Positions 1 through 8,369 of a DNA stretch of 64,000 nt are shown piece after piece; position 1 is the first letter of the stretch, and each line of letters begins with the position of its first letter. The position numbers and the translations under genes are program-made. Below the pieces are notes generated by a model, which did no database searches, was not told the DNA's origin, and saw nothing but the letters and a program-made list of their open reading frames with translations. Origin of the DNA: an uncultured Novosphingobium sp. (GTDB taxonomy: Bacteria; Pseudomonadota; Alphaproteobacteria; Sphingomonadales; Sphingomonadaceae); assembly GCA_946886075.1 (NCBI GenBank), contig CAMPHR010000013.1, forward strand, positions 1-64,000, read 5' to 3'.

Positions 1-56
1 AGGTCCCAATGCGACTTGTTGTTGGGCTCGTTCCAGATCATCGCGGCTTCGATCAT
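1..56 (-). CDS. N-terminus of WNEPN-motif protein, GH39-like (partial)
   Basis: Only the first 18 codons are present; the gene runs off the left edge. The start ATG overlaps the stop of the upstream methyltransferase (ATGA) and is preceded by an AGGAGGG ribosome binding site 9 bases away, so the start is well supported. The peptide begins MIEAAMIWNEPNNKSHWD. WNEPN resembles the acid/base motif of clan GH-A glycosidases such as GH39 beta-xylosidases. In those enzymes the motif lies after barrel strand 4, not at residue 8, so the assignment is tentative. Its place at the end of a translationally coupled phosphatase-methyltransferase operon suggests a role in the same glycan pathway. Confidence 0.6.
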   Translation of the reverse strand, partial: MIEAAMIWNEPNNKSHWD

Positions 57-880
57 GCCTGCGTTCCCTCCTGCGGTGCTTGTGCTGGATAGACTGCTGC
101 GCTGCCCATCACGTCCGCATAGGGGACCGGAGCGACGCGGCAGAGATAGACTTCCTCTTCAGGCTCAGCCTCTATGGTGAAGCCTGCCGCGCGCAATAAT
201 GCCTGGCTGCCCGCCTTGTTGGGCGCCCACCAGTTGGTCCAGTCATGCGCGAACTTGCGTTCGATAAAGTGCATGCGCGGAAAGGCGGGATTATCGAAGA
301 AGGTCGGCGGCTGGTTGGTGCCCGGGACATGAAAGGGATGATCCTCCGGCACCAGCAGTACATCGGCCGAACCCTGCTGCATCGTCTGGAACAGCAGCAG
401 GTCGCCAGCGACATGCTCGCGGATCAGATCGAGCGCGAGCAGCGGGTGCCGCAGATGATAGAGCACGCCCATGAAGATGACGACATCGAACCGCCGCCCG
501 AGCTTCGCCACATCATAGACGGACAGATTATGGAAGCTGATATCTTCATACCCCAGCGCATCGGCGGCGAAGCGCGCCTGAGCCAGATAGCGATCATCTG
601 AATCCACCCCGACGACCTCGGCCGCGCCACGGCGTTTCATCTCAATGGAATAGAAACCGGCGTTGCAGCCGATGTCGAGGACCGACTTGCCGGACAGGTC
701 TTCGGGCAGAGCATCGGCGAAGCGGGCAAATTTGAACGCGGGGTAGTCGCCTAGGAAATGGTCGGGCGCGGTCTCTATGCCGCCGATGTGCAGATTGTGG
801 AACCAGGGGCCCAGTTCTTCAATCCGACGGCGAAGGTCGCCATCATCCTTGTGGTCGGCGGCGATCTTCATTGTCTTCAT
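53..880 (-). CDS. SAM-dependent methyltransferase, CmoB-like / Rta_06860-type
   Basis: This is a 275-residue class I methyltransferase. The SAM-binding loop VLDIGCNAG is at residues 67-75, followed by the acidic VDSDD at 92-96 and a FMGVLYHLRHPL motif like that of CmoB-type enzymes. The ATG at 880 overlaps the stop of the upstream phosphatase (ATGA). A longer open frame continues upstream, but that part lies antisense-free inside the phosphatase gene in another frame and is not homologous-looking. I recall this family (TIGR04290, Rta_06860 family) as occurring with glycosyltransferases rather than with tRNA modification genes. The target here is therefore more likely a sugar or glycan intermediate than tRNA. 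The substrate is unknown. Confidence 0.85.
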   Translation of the reverse strand: MKTMKIAADHKDDGDLRRRIEELGPWFHNLHIGGIETAPDHFLGDYPAFKFARFADALPEDLSGKSVLDIGCNAGFYSIEMKRRGAAEVVGVDSDDRYLAQARFAADALGYEDISFHNLSVYDVAKLGRRFDVVIFMGVLYHLRHPLLALDLIREHVAGDLLLFQTMQQGSADVLLVPEDHPFHVPGTNQPPTFFDNPAFPRMHFIERKFAHDWTNWWAPNKAGSQALLRAAGFTIEAEPEEEVYLCRVAPVPYADVMGSAAVYPAQAPQEGTQA

Positions 881-1503
881 GCTGGCACCTCGTTCAGGCG
901 AGTGACGCGACCGCCGGACGGGCCGAGCAGCACCGTGCTGATCGATCCGGGCTGGATGTCGAATTTCAGGAGATTGTCGAAGCTCAGCCCCAGATAATGG
1001 GCGACCATTCCGCGAATGATGTCGCAATGGGTGACGCACAGGAACGTGCCGCCGGGCTGCGTTCCGGCCAAAGAGTGCAGGAAGTCGGTGCCCCTGTCGA
1101 TGGCCTCGACCATCGTTTCTCCGCCAGGGGTCGCGGCGGTGGCCCTGCTGTCGTTCCAGCGCTGCCAAAGAGGATCTTCGCTCAGTTCGGCAAAGCCTTT
1201 GCCGTTCCACGCACCAAAGTCGATTTCATCCAGCTGCGGCGCGATCTCGATCTGTAACTCGGCAGCGGCTGCGATGACGGAAGCTGTTTCCAAAGTGCGG
1301 GCGCGAGGGCTGGTGTAAACCGCGCTGATATTTTCCTGCTTCGCCCAACGCGACAGAGCCGCGGCTTGGCGGCATCCTTCCTCGTTCAAAGGAATGGCTC
1401 CCGCGCGGCCGCTCAGAACCCGTCCTAACTCGTCATGCGCGCCATGGCGGACGAGGTGAATACAAGTGGCACATGTTTTCTGAGGTGTTGCAAGCATCAA
1501 CAT
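877..1503 (-). CDS. histidine phosphatase family protein
   Basis: The protein has about 208 residues and belongs to the phosphoglycerate mutase-like histidine phosphatases. LVRHG (residues 17-21) carries the phospho-accepting His, TSPRARTLET the conserved Arg, and CVTHCDIIR the second catalytic His. The start is uncertain: ATG codons at 1503 and 1497 and a TTG at 1518 are all in frame, and none has a clear ribosome binding site. It is the first gene of the leftward operon and overlaps the methyltransferase by 4 bases. A plausible role is dephosphorylating a sugar phosphate for the neighbouring glycan genes, but the sequence does not fix the substrate. Confidence 0.85.
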   Translation of the reverse strand: MLMLATPQKTCATCIHLVRHGAHDELGRVLSGRAGAIPLNEEGCRQAAALSRWAKQENISAVYTSPRARTLETASVIAAAAELQIEIAPQLDEIDFGAWNGKGFAELSEDPLWQRWNDSRATAATPGGETMVEAIDRGTDFLHSLAGTQPGGTFLCVTHCDIIRGMVAHYLGLSFDNLLKFDIQPGSISTVLLGPSGGRVTRLNEVPA

Positions 1504-1770
1504 AGATGCTGCTAACAATGTCTAAGTAAGGAAAGTTCCATATCCGATCCGAGTTTCATACGCAAGTAAAAGCGAATGATAAATTTAAGTTATCAACGGT
1601 AATATAGATTAGTAACCGACGATATTCGGACTATCAATATGGCTCTTTCCGACCAATTATCAGGGAACTTGCCAGTAGAAGAAGATGTTGCTGCTGCCAT
1701 TACCTGTTGTTGCCCTGTTGCAATGAGCTGCCTCTCCGGCGGCTGTTTCATCATCATGAGGGGATTGGCC
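1504..1770. promoter_or_regulatory. AT-rich divergent control region of the glycan cluster
   Basis: This stretch separates the leftward phosphatase operon from the rightward epimerase operon. It is clearly richer in A/T than its surroundings: 19 of 60 bases are G or C in 1561-1620. Both promoters must lie here. I could not assign convincing -35/-10 pairs. An in-frame extension of the rightward gene begins at 1639, but its Cys-rich residues look non-coding. Confidence 0.5.
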
Positions 1771-2883
1771 GTGGAGAAGATACTCGTCACCGGCGGAGCG
1801 GGCTTTATCGGCCGGGCGGTTTGCAAGGAGTTGCTAACGCGCGGTCACAGCGTGCGCGTCCTCGATAGTTTGATCGAGCAGGTCCATGGAGATGGCCAAC
1901 GGCCGGAGGATCTGGATGCGGAGGTCGAACTGATCCGCGGAGACGTCCGCAACGGCGATGTCGTCGAGCGTGCCCTGAAAGGCATGGACAGCGTAGTTCA
2001 TCTCGCCGCCGAAGTGGGGGTCGGGCAGTCCATGTATGAAGTTGAACGGTACACCTCCGTCAATGACGTGGGCACGGCGGTGCTGTTCGAACGGTTGATC
2101 GGCAACCCAGTTCGGCGCGTCGTCACTGCCTCGTCGATGAGTATTTACGGTGAAGGGCTCTACCGGGATGCGGACGGGCAAACTGTGCAGGATGCAGAGC
2201 GCGGCGCCATTCGCGACAACCAGAAGGTCTGGGACCCTCTTGACGCATCGGGGCGCGCCCTTACGCCAATCGCCACCCCTGAATGGAAGCGGCCCAATCT
2301 CGCCTCCATCTACGCGCTCAACAAATATGTGCAGGAACGCACGACCCACATCATGACAGCACCCTACGGGATGGAGGGGGTCTGCCTCCGCCTCTTCAAC
2401 GTCTATGGGCCGGGGCAGGCGCTTTCGAATCCCTATACCGGGGTGCTGGCAATCTTCGCATCGCGGCTGCTGAATGGGCAGAAGCCGATGATCTTCGAAG
2501 ATGGCGAGCAGCGCCGCGACTTCGTGCATGTGAGCGACGTGGCGCGCGCCTTCGCTGACGCACTGGAACTGCCGCAGGCGGCGGGCGGCACTTTCAACAT
2601 CGGATCGGGTCATGATCGGTCAGTGACTGAAGTGGCGCAAAAGCTGGCGCAGGCCATGGGCCGTAACAGCATCGAGCCTGAGATCGTCGGGAAGGCGCGA
2701 ACCGGCGACATACGGCACTGCTTCTGCGACACCAGCCTCGCCGAGGAGACACTGGGGTTCCAGGCGCGGCAGGACTTCCAGGAAGGTTTGGCCGAGCTGG
2801 CCGAATGGGTGGCGCAGCAGACCGCCGACGACCGCGTCGATCAGGCGCGGGCCGAGCTTGAAGCAAGAGGATTGGTGGCGTGA
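1771..2883 (+). CDS. NAD-dependent sugar-nucleotide epimerase/dehydratase
   Basis: An extended SDR of about 370 residues. The Rossmann motif GGAGFIG is at residues 8-14 and the catalytic YALNK (Y181, K185) follows the SSMSIYG segment. The C-terminal part contains the RRDFVHVSDVARA motif typical of sugar-nucleotide epimerases. I chose the GTG at 1771 because GAGGGG sits 7 bases upstream; ATG codons at 1756 and 1639 are also in frame. It is the first gene of the rightward operon and its end overlaps the next epimerase by 4 bases (GTGA). The likely substrate is an NDP-hexose, of unknown identity. Confidence 0.9.
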   Translation: MEKILVTGGAGFIGRAVCKELLTRGHSVRVLDSLIEQVHGDGQRPEDLDAEVELIRGDVRNGDVVERALKGMDSVVHLAAEVGVGQSMYEVERYTSVNDVGTAVLFERLIGNPVRRVVTASSMSIYGEGLYRDADGQTVQDAERGAIRDNQKVWDPLDASGRALTPIATPEWKRPNLASIYALNKYVQERTTHIMTAPYGMEGVCLRLFNVYGPGQALSNPYTGVLAIFASRLLNGQKPMIFEDGEQRRDFVHVSDVARAFADALELPQAAGGTFNIGSGHDRSVTEVAQKLAQAMGRNSIEPEIVGKARTGDIRHCFCDTSLAEETLGFQARQDFQEGLAELAEWVAQQTADDRVDQARAELEARGLVA

Positions 2884-3959
2884 AGTCGGCGGATCGCAGA
2901 CCCGTCCTGGTGACGGGCGGAGCAGGCTTCATCGGCAGCAACATCGCAGACCGATTGGCAAGCGAGGGTGAGGAGGTCATCATCTATGACAGCCTGGCCC
3001 GACCAGGCGTCCAGCGGAACCTTGCGTGGCTGGAAGAACGCCACGGCGCCAGCGTCATCCCCATCATCGCGGATATACGAGACGAAGGGCTTGTGGCGGG
3101 CGCCGTCGCGAAGGCCAAGGCTGTGTTCCACATGGCGGCACAGGTGGCCGTCACCACCAGCTTCTCCGACCCGCGCGCTGACCTTGAAGTCAACATGCTG
3201 GGCACGTTCAACGTCCTAGAAGCCGCGCGGCGCTGCGTCTCTCCACCGCCGGTGATCTTCGCATCGACGAACAAGGTCTACGGCGGCCTGGAGGATATTG
3301 AGTTCCAGCTGCAAGGCGACGCTTACCATCCCGCCGAACGGGCGCTGCGCGAACATGGCATAGACGAGAGCCGCCCGCTCGATTTCCACACGCCCTATGG
3401 CTGTTCCAAAGGAGCAGCGGATCAATATGTCCTCGACTATGGCCGCAGCTTCGGCGTGCCTACCGCCGTGCTGCGCATGAGCTGCATCTATGGACAGCGG
3501 CAGATGGGGACGGAGGATCAGGGCTGGGTCGCCCATTTCCTGATCCGTGCGATCGAGGGGCGGCGAATCATGCTTTATGGCGATGGCTGCCAAGTTCGCG
3601 ACATCCTCGACGTGCGGGACGCGGTCGATGCCTATCTTGCCGTGTGGCGCAACATCGACAAGCTGAGCGGGCAAGCCTTCAACCTGGGTGGCGGGCCCGA
3701 CAATGCCGTTAGCCTGCACCAGATCCTGAGTTTCATCGGCGACTATGTCGGCCGTGCGCCCGCCATCGACATGGCAGACTGGCGCGCGGGCGATCAGCGC
3801 TATTTCGTGGCGGACACGCGCAACCTCCAAAGGGCGGTGAACCTCAAATCCCGCACCCCTTGGCAGCAGGGCGTGGCCAACCTCGCCGAGTGGTTGCTCG
3901 CTGAAAGGCCGGAGAGCAGCGCCTCTGCCGCTCCCGCAATGGCGGCGAGGGCGATTTGA
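2880..3959 (+). CDS. NAD-dependent epimerase, CDP-paratose 2-epimerase-like
   Basis: A 359-residue extended SDR with GGAGFIG at residues 13-19 and catalytic YGCSK (Y173, K177). The segments RMSCIYGQRQMGTEDQGW and YGDGCQVRDILDV resemble CDP-paratose/tyvelose 2-epimerases, which invert C2 of a dideoxyhexose. Naming the exact substrate would overreach, because no CDP-glucose pathway genes are in the window. It uses a GTG start inside the GTGA overlap with the previous gene, so the two epimerases are translationally coupled and probably act on successive intermediates. Confidence 0.88.
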   Translation: MKSADRRPVLVTGGAGFIGSNIADRLASEGEEVIIYDSLARPGVQRNLAWLEERHGASVIPIIADIRDEGLVAGAVAKAKAVFHMAAQVAVTTSFSDPRADLEVNMLGTFNVLEAARRCVSPPPVIFASTNKVYGGLEDIEFQLQGDAYHPAERALREHGIDESRPLDFHTPYGCSKGAADQYVLDYGRSFGVPTAVLRMSCIYGQRQMGTEDQGWVAHFLIRAIEGRRIMLYGDGCQVRDILDVRDAVDAYLAVWRNIDKLSGQAFNLGGGPDNAVSLHQILSFIGDYVGRAPAIDMADWRAGDQRYFVADTRNLQRAVNLKSRTPWQQGVANLAEWLLAERPESSASAAPAMAARAI

Positions 3960-3964
3960 CGGCC

Positions 3965-5041
3965 ATGCGTCATCTGCTGCTCACATGCGATGCTGTCGGC
4001 GGCGTCTGGCAATATTCGACCGACCTTGCCTGCGCGCTGGAGCCGCTCGGCTATCAGGTCACGCTTGCAGTCATGGGTCCTTCTCCCGATCATTCGGCGC
4101 GCGACGGCATCGCGCAGTCCTCCAATATCGAACTGGTGGATAGCGGGCTGGAGCTTGACTGGCTGGCGGCTGATCCTGCTCCAGTGCTGGAGGCCGAGCG
4201 GCGGCTGGCGCAAATGGCAGGCGACCTCGGCGCGGATCTGGTCCAAGTCCACTCGCCGGCACTAATCAGCATGGGACGGTATCGCTGTCCCGTCATCGCG
4301 GTCCAGCATAGCTGCGTCGCTACCTGGTGGGCAGCAGTCCACGGCGGTGAGATGCCAGAGGATTTCCGCTGGCGGACAGACATGGTCTCGCGCGGACTTC
4401 AACATGCTACGATCGCGATCACTCCCAGCGCTTCATTCGCGGAGGCGGTCCGGCAGGTTTATGGGGTGTCGCCTTTCCCCGTGCACAACGGACGGCATTT
4501 CGCAGTCCCGGCGCGCAAGCCGATGCGGGACTATGTCTTCACCGCCGGGCGCTTGTGGGATGAGGGCAAGAATGCCCGAGTGCTGGATGAAGCGGCCGCC
4601 AGGATCAGCGTTCCCATCCTCGCCGCCGGTCCGGTTCAAGCACCGCAAGGAGGGGCGCTCTCCATCCAGGCACTTCAAGCGATCGGGACGCTCAATGAGC
4701 ACGGACTTGCTGCAAGGCTGAGCGAACGGCCCATCTTCGCGTCGTCAGCACTGTATGAGCCGTTCGGCCTCGCCGTGCTGGAAGCTGCATTAGCCGGATG
4801 CGCCCTCATATTGTCGGATATCCCGACATTTCGCGAACTGTGGGAGGGCGCCGCGACCTTCGTCAATCCCCACGATCCCAAAAGCTATGCGCGGGCGATC
4901 GAGCATATGCTGGGCGATCGCGCCGCGCGCTTGGATGCCGGTCAGCGGGCTCAGCAACGCGCCCGGCGCTACAACCCGGCTGCGATGGCCGCTGCCATGG
5001 CCGGTCACTATGCCACAGCCGAACAGAGGGTCGCCGCATGA
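3965..5041 (+). CDS. glycosyltransferase family 4 (GT-B fold)
   Basis: This is a 358-residue GT4-type glycosyltransferase. The C-terminal half has the EPFGLAVLE motif with the paired Glu residues E265 and E273 that bind the nucleotide sugar in retaining GT-B enzymes. The N-terminus (HLLLTCDAVGGVWQYS) is a typical acceptor-domain start. The ATG at 3965 was chosen; a TTG at 3956 in the same frame overlaps the upstream stop and is an alternative. The gene ends in an ATGA overlap with the first CgeB-like gene. No transmembrane segment is visible, so it is probably cytoplasmic. Donor and acceptor are unknown. Confidence 0.88.
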   Translation: MRHLLLTCDAVGGVWQYSTDLACALEPLGYQVTLAVMGPSPDHSARDGIAQSSNIELVDSGLELDWLAADPAPVLEAERRLAQMAGDLGADLVQVHSPALISMGRYRCPVIAVQHSCVATWWAAVHGGEMPEDFRWRTDMVSRGLQHATIAITPSASFAEAVRQVYGVSPFPVHNGRHFAVPARKPMRDYVFTAGRLWDEGKNARVLDEAAARISVPILAAGPVQAPQGGALSIQALQAIGTLNEHGLAARLSERPIFASSALYEPFGLAVLEAALAGCALILSDIPTFRELWEGAATFVNPHDPKSYARAIEHMLGDRAARLDAGQRAQQRARRYNPAAMAAAMAGHYATAEQRVAA

Positions 5042-6162
5042 AGATCCGCTACTTCACCCACTCGCTGCTTTCCTGCTGGAACCATGGCAATGCGCATTTC
5101 CTGCGCGGCGTGCTGCGGGAACTGGCGGCGCTCGGCCATGATGTGCTGGCGCTGGAGCCCCAGGGAAATTGGAGCCTGTCCAACTTACTGGCGGATCATG
5201 GGGAGGTCGGACTTGCCGCCTTCCATGCCGCCTATCCGGACCTAAAGACCTTCAGCTACGGACCGGATGTGGAACTGGACGCGCTGGTCGATGGTGCGGA
5301 CGTCGTCATCGTCCACGAATGGAACGAACCCGCGCTGGTAGCGGCGCTTGGCAAGCTCCGCGCGAAAGGCACAGCCTTCACGCTGCTCTTCCATGACACG
5401 CACCATCGGGCCGTATCGGACCCGCAAGCACTCCGGGCCTTCGATCTGTCCGGCTTTGATGGCGTGCTGGCTTTTGGAGAGACGCTGTCGCAGGTCTATC
5501 GCCGTTGGGGCTGGGGCGACCGGGTATGGACTTGGCACGAAGCAGCCGACCTGAGGCATTTCCATCCACCACAGGTTGAGCAGGAACGCCTAGGCTTGGT
5601 CTGGATCGGCAACTGGGGCGACGGCGAGCGGACTGCTGAACTGGAAGATTTCCTCTTTCGTCCGGCAGCCGAAGCTGACTTGCCACTCGACATCTATGGC
5701 GTGCGCTATCCTGACGAGGCGCTCGCCACGTTGGAGCGCTACGGCGTCCGCTACCATGGCTGGGCGGCCAATGCCCGCGCGCCTTCGATCTTTGCCCGGC
5801 ATCTCGCCACGGTCCATGTTCCGCGCCGCTATTATACCGATCTTTTGCCCGGTATCCCGACCATCCGCGTGTTCGAGGCGCTGGCGTGCGGCATTCCACT
5901 GCTGTCCGCACCCTGGGAGGACAGCGAACAGCTTTTCCGTCCTGGTCAGGATTTCCTCTTCGCTCGCGATGGGGCGGAGATGGCACGCCATCTTCGCGCC
6001 GTTGCTGCCGAGCCGGATTTGCGCGCGTCGCTGATCCGCAACGGACTTGAGACGATCCGCAGCCGTCATAGCTGCGCCCATCGCGCCGAGCAGCTTCTGG
6101 GGATCATCGCCTCGCTCGACACCACGGCCAATCCGACCTCGCTTGCAAGGAATGTCGCATGA
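5038..6162 (+). CDS. CgeB-like glycosyltransferase, paralogue 1
   Basis: A 374-residue protein whose true start is the ATG in the ATGA overlap with the GT4 gene; the open frame continues upstream in antiphase to that gene. It begins with a glycosyltransferase-like strand and a segment with GNAHFLRGVLRELAALGHDV. The C-terminal half has the layout of the CgeB-type transferase domain: a PTIRVFEALACGIPLLSAPW segment, then an RHSCAHRAEQ tail. It shares this architecture with the next two genes. Members of this family are usually cytoplasmic glycosyltransferases of unknown specificity. Confidence 0.8.
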   Translation: MKIRYFTHSLLSCWNHGNAHFLRGVLRELAALGHDVLALEPQGNWSLSNLLADHGEVGLAAFHAAYPDLKTFSYGPDVELDALVDGADVVIVHEWNEPALVAALGKLRAKGTAFTLLFHDTHHRAVSDPQALRAFDLSGFDGVLAFGETLSQVYRRWGWGDRVWTWHEAADLRHFHPPQVEQERLGLVWIGNWGDGERTAELEDFLFRPAAEADLPLDIYGVRYPDEALATLERYGVRYHGWAANARAPSIFARHLATVHVPRRYYTDLLPGIPTIRVFEALACGIPLLSAPWEDSEQLFRPGQDFLFARDGAEMARHLRAVAAEPDLRASLIRNGLETIRSRHSCAHRAEQLLGIIASLDTTANPTSLARNVA

Positions 6163-7262
6163 GAATTGCCTTCTACGGTTCCAGCCTGCTGTCCTCCTAC
6201 TGGAATGGGGCGGCGACCTATTACCGCGGCATCCTGCGCGAACTGGCCGAGCGGGGTCATGACGTCACTTTCTATGAGCCCGATGCCTTCGACCGCCAGC
6301 AGCATCGCGACATCGATCCGCCGGAATGGGCGCGCGTGGTCGTCTATTCGGCAACCGAGAAGGCACTGGCTGCGGTGATGGACGAGGCGGCAGACGCAGA
6401 CGTCGCGGTCAAGGCAAGCGGGGTCGGCGTGTTCGACGACGAATTGTTGCAGGGCGTGATGAAGCGCGCGCGCCCAGAAGCGCTGCGCATCTTCTGGGAT
6501 GTGGACGCAGCGGCGACGCTGGACGAAATGCGGGCCGCGCCCGATCATGCAGTCCGCCGGGCGCTGCCGGGGTTGGACCTCGTGCTGACCTATGGTGGTG
6601 GCGCCCCGGTGGTGAACGCCTATCGAGAGATGGGCGCGCAGGAGTGCATCCCGGTCTACAACGCCCTCGACCCGCAGAGCCACTTCCCGGTCGAGCCCGA
6701 CCCGCGCTTTGCCTGTGACCTGGCATTCCTCGGCAACCGCTTGCCCGATCGCGAAGCGCGCGTTGAGGAATTCTTCCTAAAACCCGCCGCCTTGCTGTGC
6801 GAGCGCAGCTTCCTGATTGGTGGCAACGGGTGGGAAAGCAAGGCGATGCCATCCAACGTCCGCCATCGCGGCCATGTTTACACAGCGGAACATAATGCCT
6901 TCAACTGCACGCCACTCGCAGTGCTGAACGTCGCCCGCGACAGCATGGCGCACATCGGATTCTCACCTGCAACCCGTGTCTTCGAAGCCGCGGGGGCAGG
7001 GGCCTGTCTTATCACCGATGCTTGGGAAGGCATCGAATTGTTCCTGAAGCCGGATGAAGAAGTGCTGGTCGCCCGTGATGGTCAGGATGTCGCTGACCAT
7101 GTCGCCGCGCTGACACCTGAACGCGCACGAACGATCGGCCGTGCCGCGCTGGCCCGCGTCCGTGCCGAGCACAGCTATGCCCTCCGCGGTGAGCAAGTGG
7201 ATGCCATTTTGCGCGAGCGGTGCGCAGCCAAGACTCAGCAGCAGGAGATGGAAAGAGCATGA
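6159..7262 (+). CDS. CgeB-like glycosyltransferase, paralogue 2
   Basis: This 367-residue protein starts in an ATGA overlap with paralogue 1. The N-terminus has the same pattern (WNGAATYYRGILRELAERGHDV), and the C-terminal domain has TRVFEAAGAGACLITDAW followed by EHSYALRGEQ. Compared with paralogue 1, it carries an extra MAHIGFSPATRVF segment that it shares in form with paralogue 3. It is probably a retaining or inverting GT-B enzyme that adds one sugar of the cluster's product. The sequence does not identify the sugar. Confidence 0.8.
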   Translation: MRIAFYGSSLLSSYWNGAATYYRGILRELAERGHDVTFYEPDAFDRQQHRDIDPPEWARVVVYSATEKALAAVMDEAADADVAVKASGVGVFDDELLQGVMKRARPEALRIFWDVDAAATLDEMRAAPDHAVRRALPGLDLVLTYGGGAPVVNAYREMGAQECIPVYNALDPQSHFPVEPDPRFACDLAFLGNRLPDREARVEEFFLKPAALLCERSFLIGGNGWESKAMPSNVRHRGHVYTAEHNAFNCTPLAVLNVARDSMAHIGFSPATRVFEAAGAGACLITDAWEGIELFLKPDEEVLVARDGQDVADHVAALTPERARTIGRAALARVRAEHSYALRGEQVDAILRERCAAKTQQQEMERA

Positions 7263-8338
7263 AACTCGTCGTCCTCGGTCTCAGCCTGTCCTCCTCCTGG
7301 GGCAATGGCCATGCCACCACCTTCCGCGCTCTGCTGTCCGCCTTCGCCCAGCGGGGTCATGACATCCTGTTTCTGGAGCGCGACGTGCCTTGGTACGCCA
7401 GCCAGAGGGATTTGCTGGACCCGGACTATTGCCGACTGGCCTTCTACGATGATCTTCAGTCGCTCGACCTGTGGCGCGCGGATATAGAGGCCGCAGACGC
7501 AGTGATGGTTGGCTCCTATGTGCCCGACGGCAAAGCTGTCGGCCAATATGTGCAGCGCCACGCCTTGGGTACGACGCTGTTTTACGACATCGATACGCCA
7601 GTCACCCTCGCCACCCTGCGCGCGGGCAAATGCGATTATCTGTCGGCCGACCTCATCGCCGGATATGATGTCTATTGCTCCTTCACCGGCGGTCCGACGC
7701 TCGATCTGCTGGAGCGTGAATATGGCTCACCCATGTCCCGCGCGCTCTATTGTTCGGTCGATCCGGTCGCTTACCAGCCGATGGATGTGCCCAAGCGTTG
7801 GGACCTGTCCTATCTCGGCACCTACAGCGCGGATCGTCAACCGACCTTGGAGCGCCTGTTGATCGAGCCTGCGCGGTTGATGCCGGACAAACGCTTTGTC
7901 GTCGCTGGGCCACAATATCCCGCCGACATCGACTGGCCGACCAATGTCGAGCGGATCGAGCATCTGCCTCCGCAAGACCATGCCGCCTTCTACTCCGCTT
8001 CACGTTTCACCCTGAACGTCACCCGTGCCGACATGATCGAAGCGGGTTGGTCGCCGTCTGTCCGGCTTTTCGAGGCCGGGGCCTGCGGCACCACCATCAT
8101 CTCGGATGTTTGGCCGGGTCTTAGTGACCTGCTGACCCCGAACAAGGAAATCCTGTTCGCCTGGAATGCCGAGCAGGTGATCGTCGCGCTGGATGAAGAT
8201 CGTAGGGGTGTCGGCGAAGCGGGCCGCACCCGCATCTTGGCCGAACACACGGCAGAGCATCGCGCGCAGCAGCTTGAAACCTACCTCCAGGAAGCCACGG
8301 CGATGCAGGCGCAGGAAAAGATCGCAGTTGCAGGATGA
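7259..8338 (+). CDS. CgeB-like glycosyltransferase, paralogue 3
   Basis: A 359-residue protein starting in an ATGA overlap with paralogue 2. Its N-terminus, GNGHATTFRALLSAFAQRGHDI, aligns by eye with the other two. The C-terminus has SPSVRLFEAGACGTTIISD and ends in EHTAEHRAQQLETYLQEA. The first half includes YDIDTPVTLATL, which has a counterpart in paralogue 2 (FWDVDAAATLDEM). Three head-to-tail copies with one-codon overlaps point to duplication followed by divergence. A 31-base gap separates it from the decarboxylase gene, so the operon probably continues. Confidence 0.8.
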   Translation: MKLVVLGLSLSSSWGNGHATTFRALLSAFAQRGHDILFLERDVPWYASQRDLLDPDYCRLAFYDDLQSLDLWRADIEAADAVMVGSYVPDGKAVGQYVQRHALGTTLFYDIDTPVTLATLRAGKCDYLSADLIAGYDVYCSFTGGPTLDLLEREYGSPMSRALYCSVDPVAYQPMDVPKRWDLSYLGTYSADRQPTLERLLIEPARLMPDKRFVVAGPQYPADIDWPTNVERIEHLPPQDHAAFYSASRFTLNVTRADMIEAGWSPSVRLFEAGACGTTIISDVWPGLSDLLTPNKEILFAWNAEQVIVALDEDRRGVGEAGRTRILAEHTAEHRAQQLETYLQEATAMQAQEKIAVAG

Positions 8339-8369
8339 CGCCCCCGGACAGGGAGAAGGATAAGAACGG

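Noticed and set aside
1639..1770. N-terminal extension of the epimerase gene rich in Cys
   Set aside because: The GTG at 1771 has a good ribosome site and gives the standard Rossmann start; the extension (CCCPVAMSC) does not look like protein of this family.
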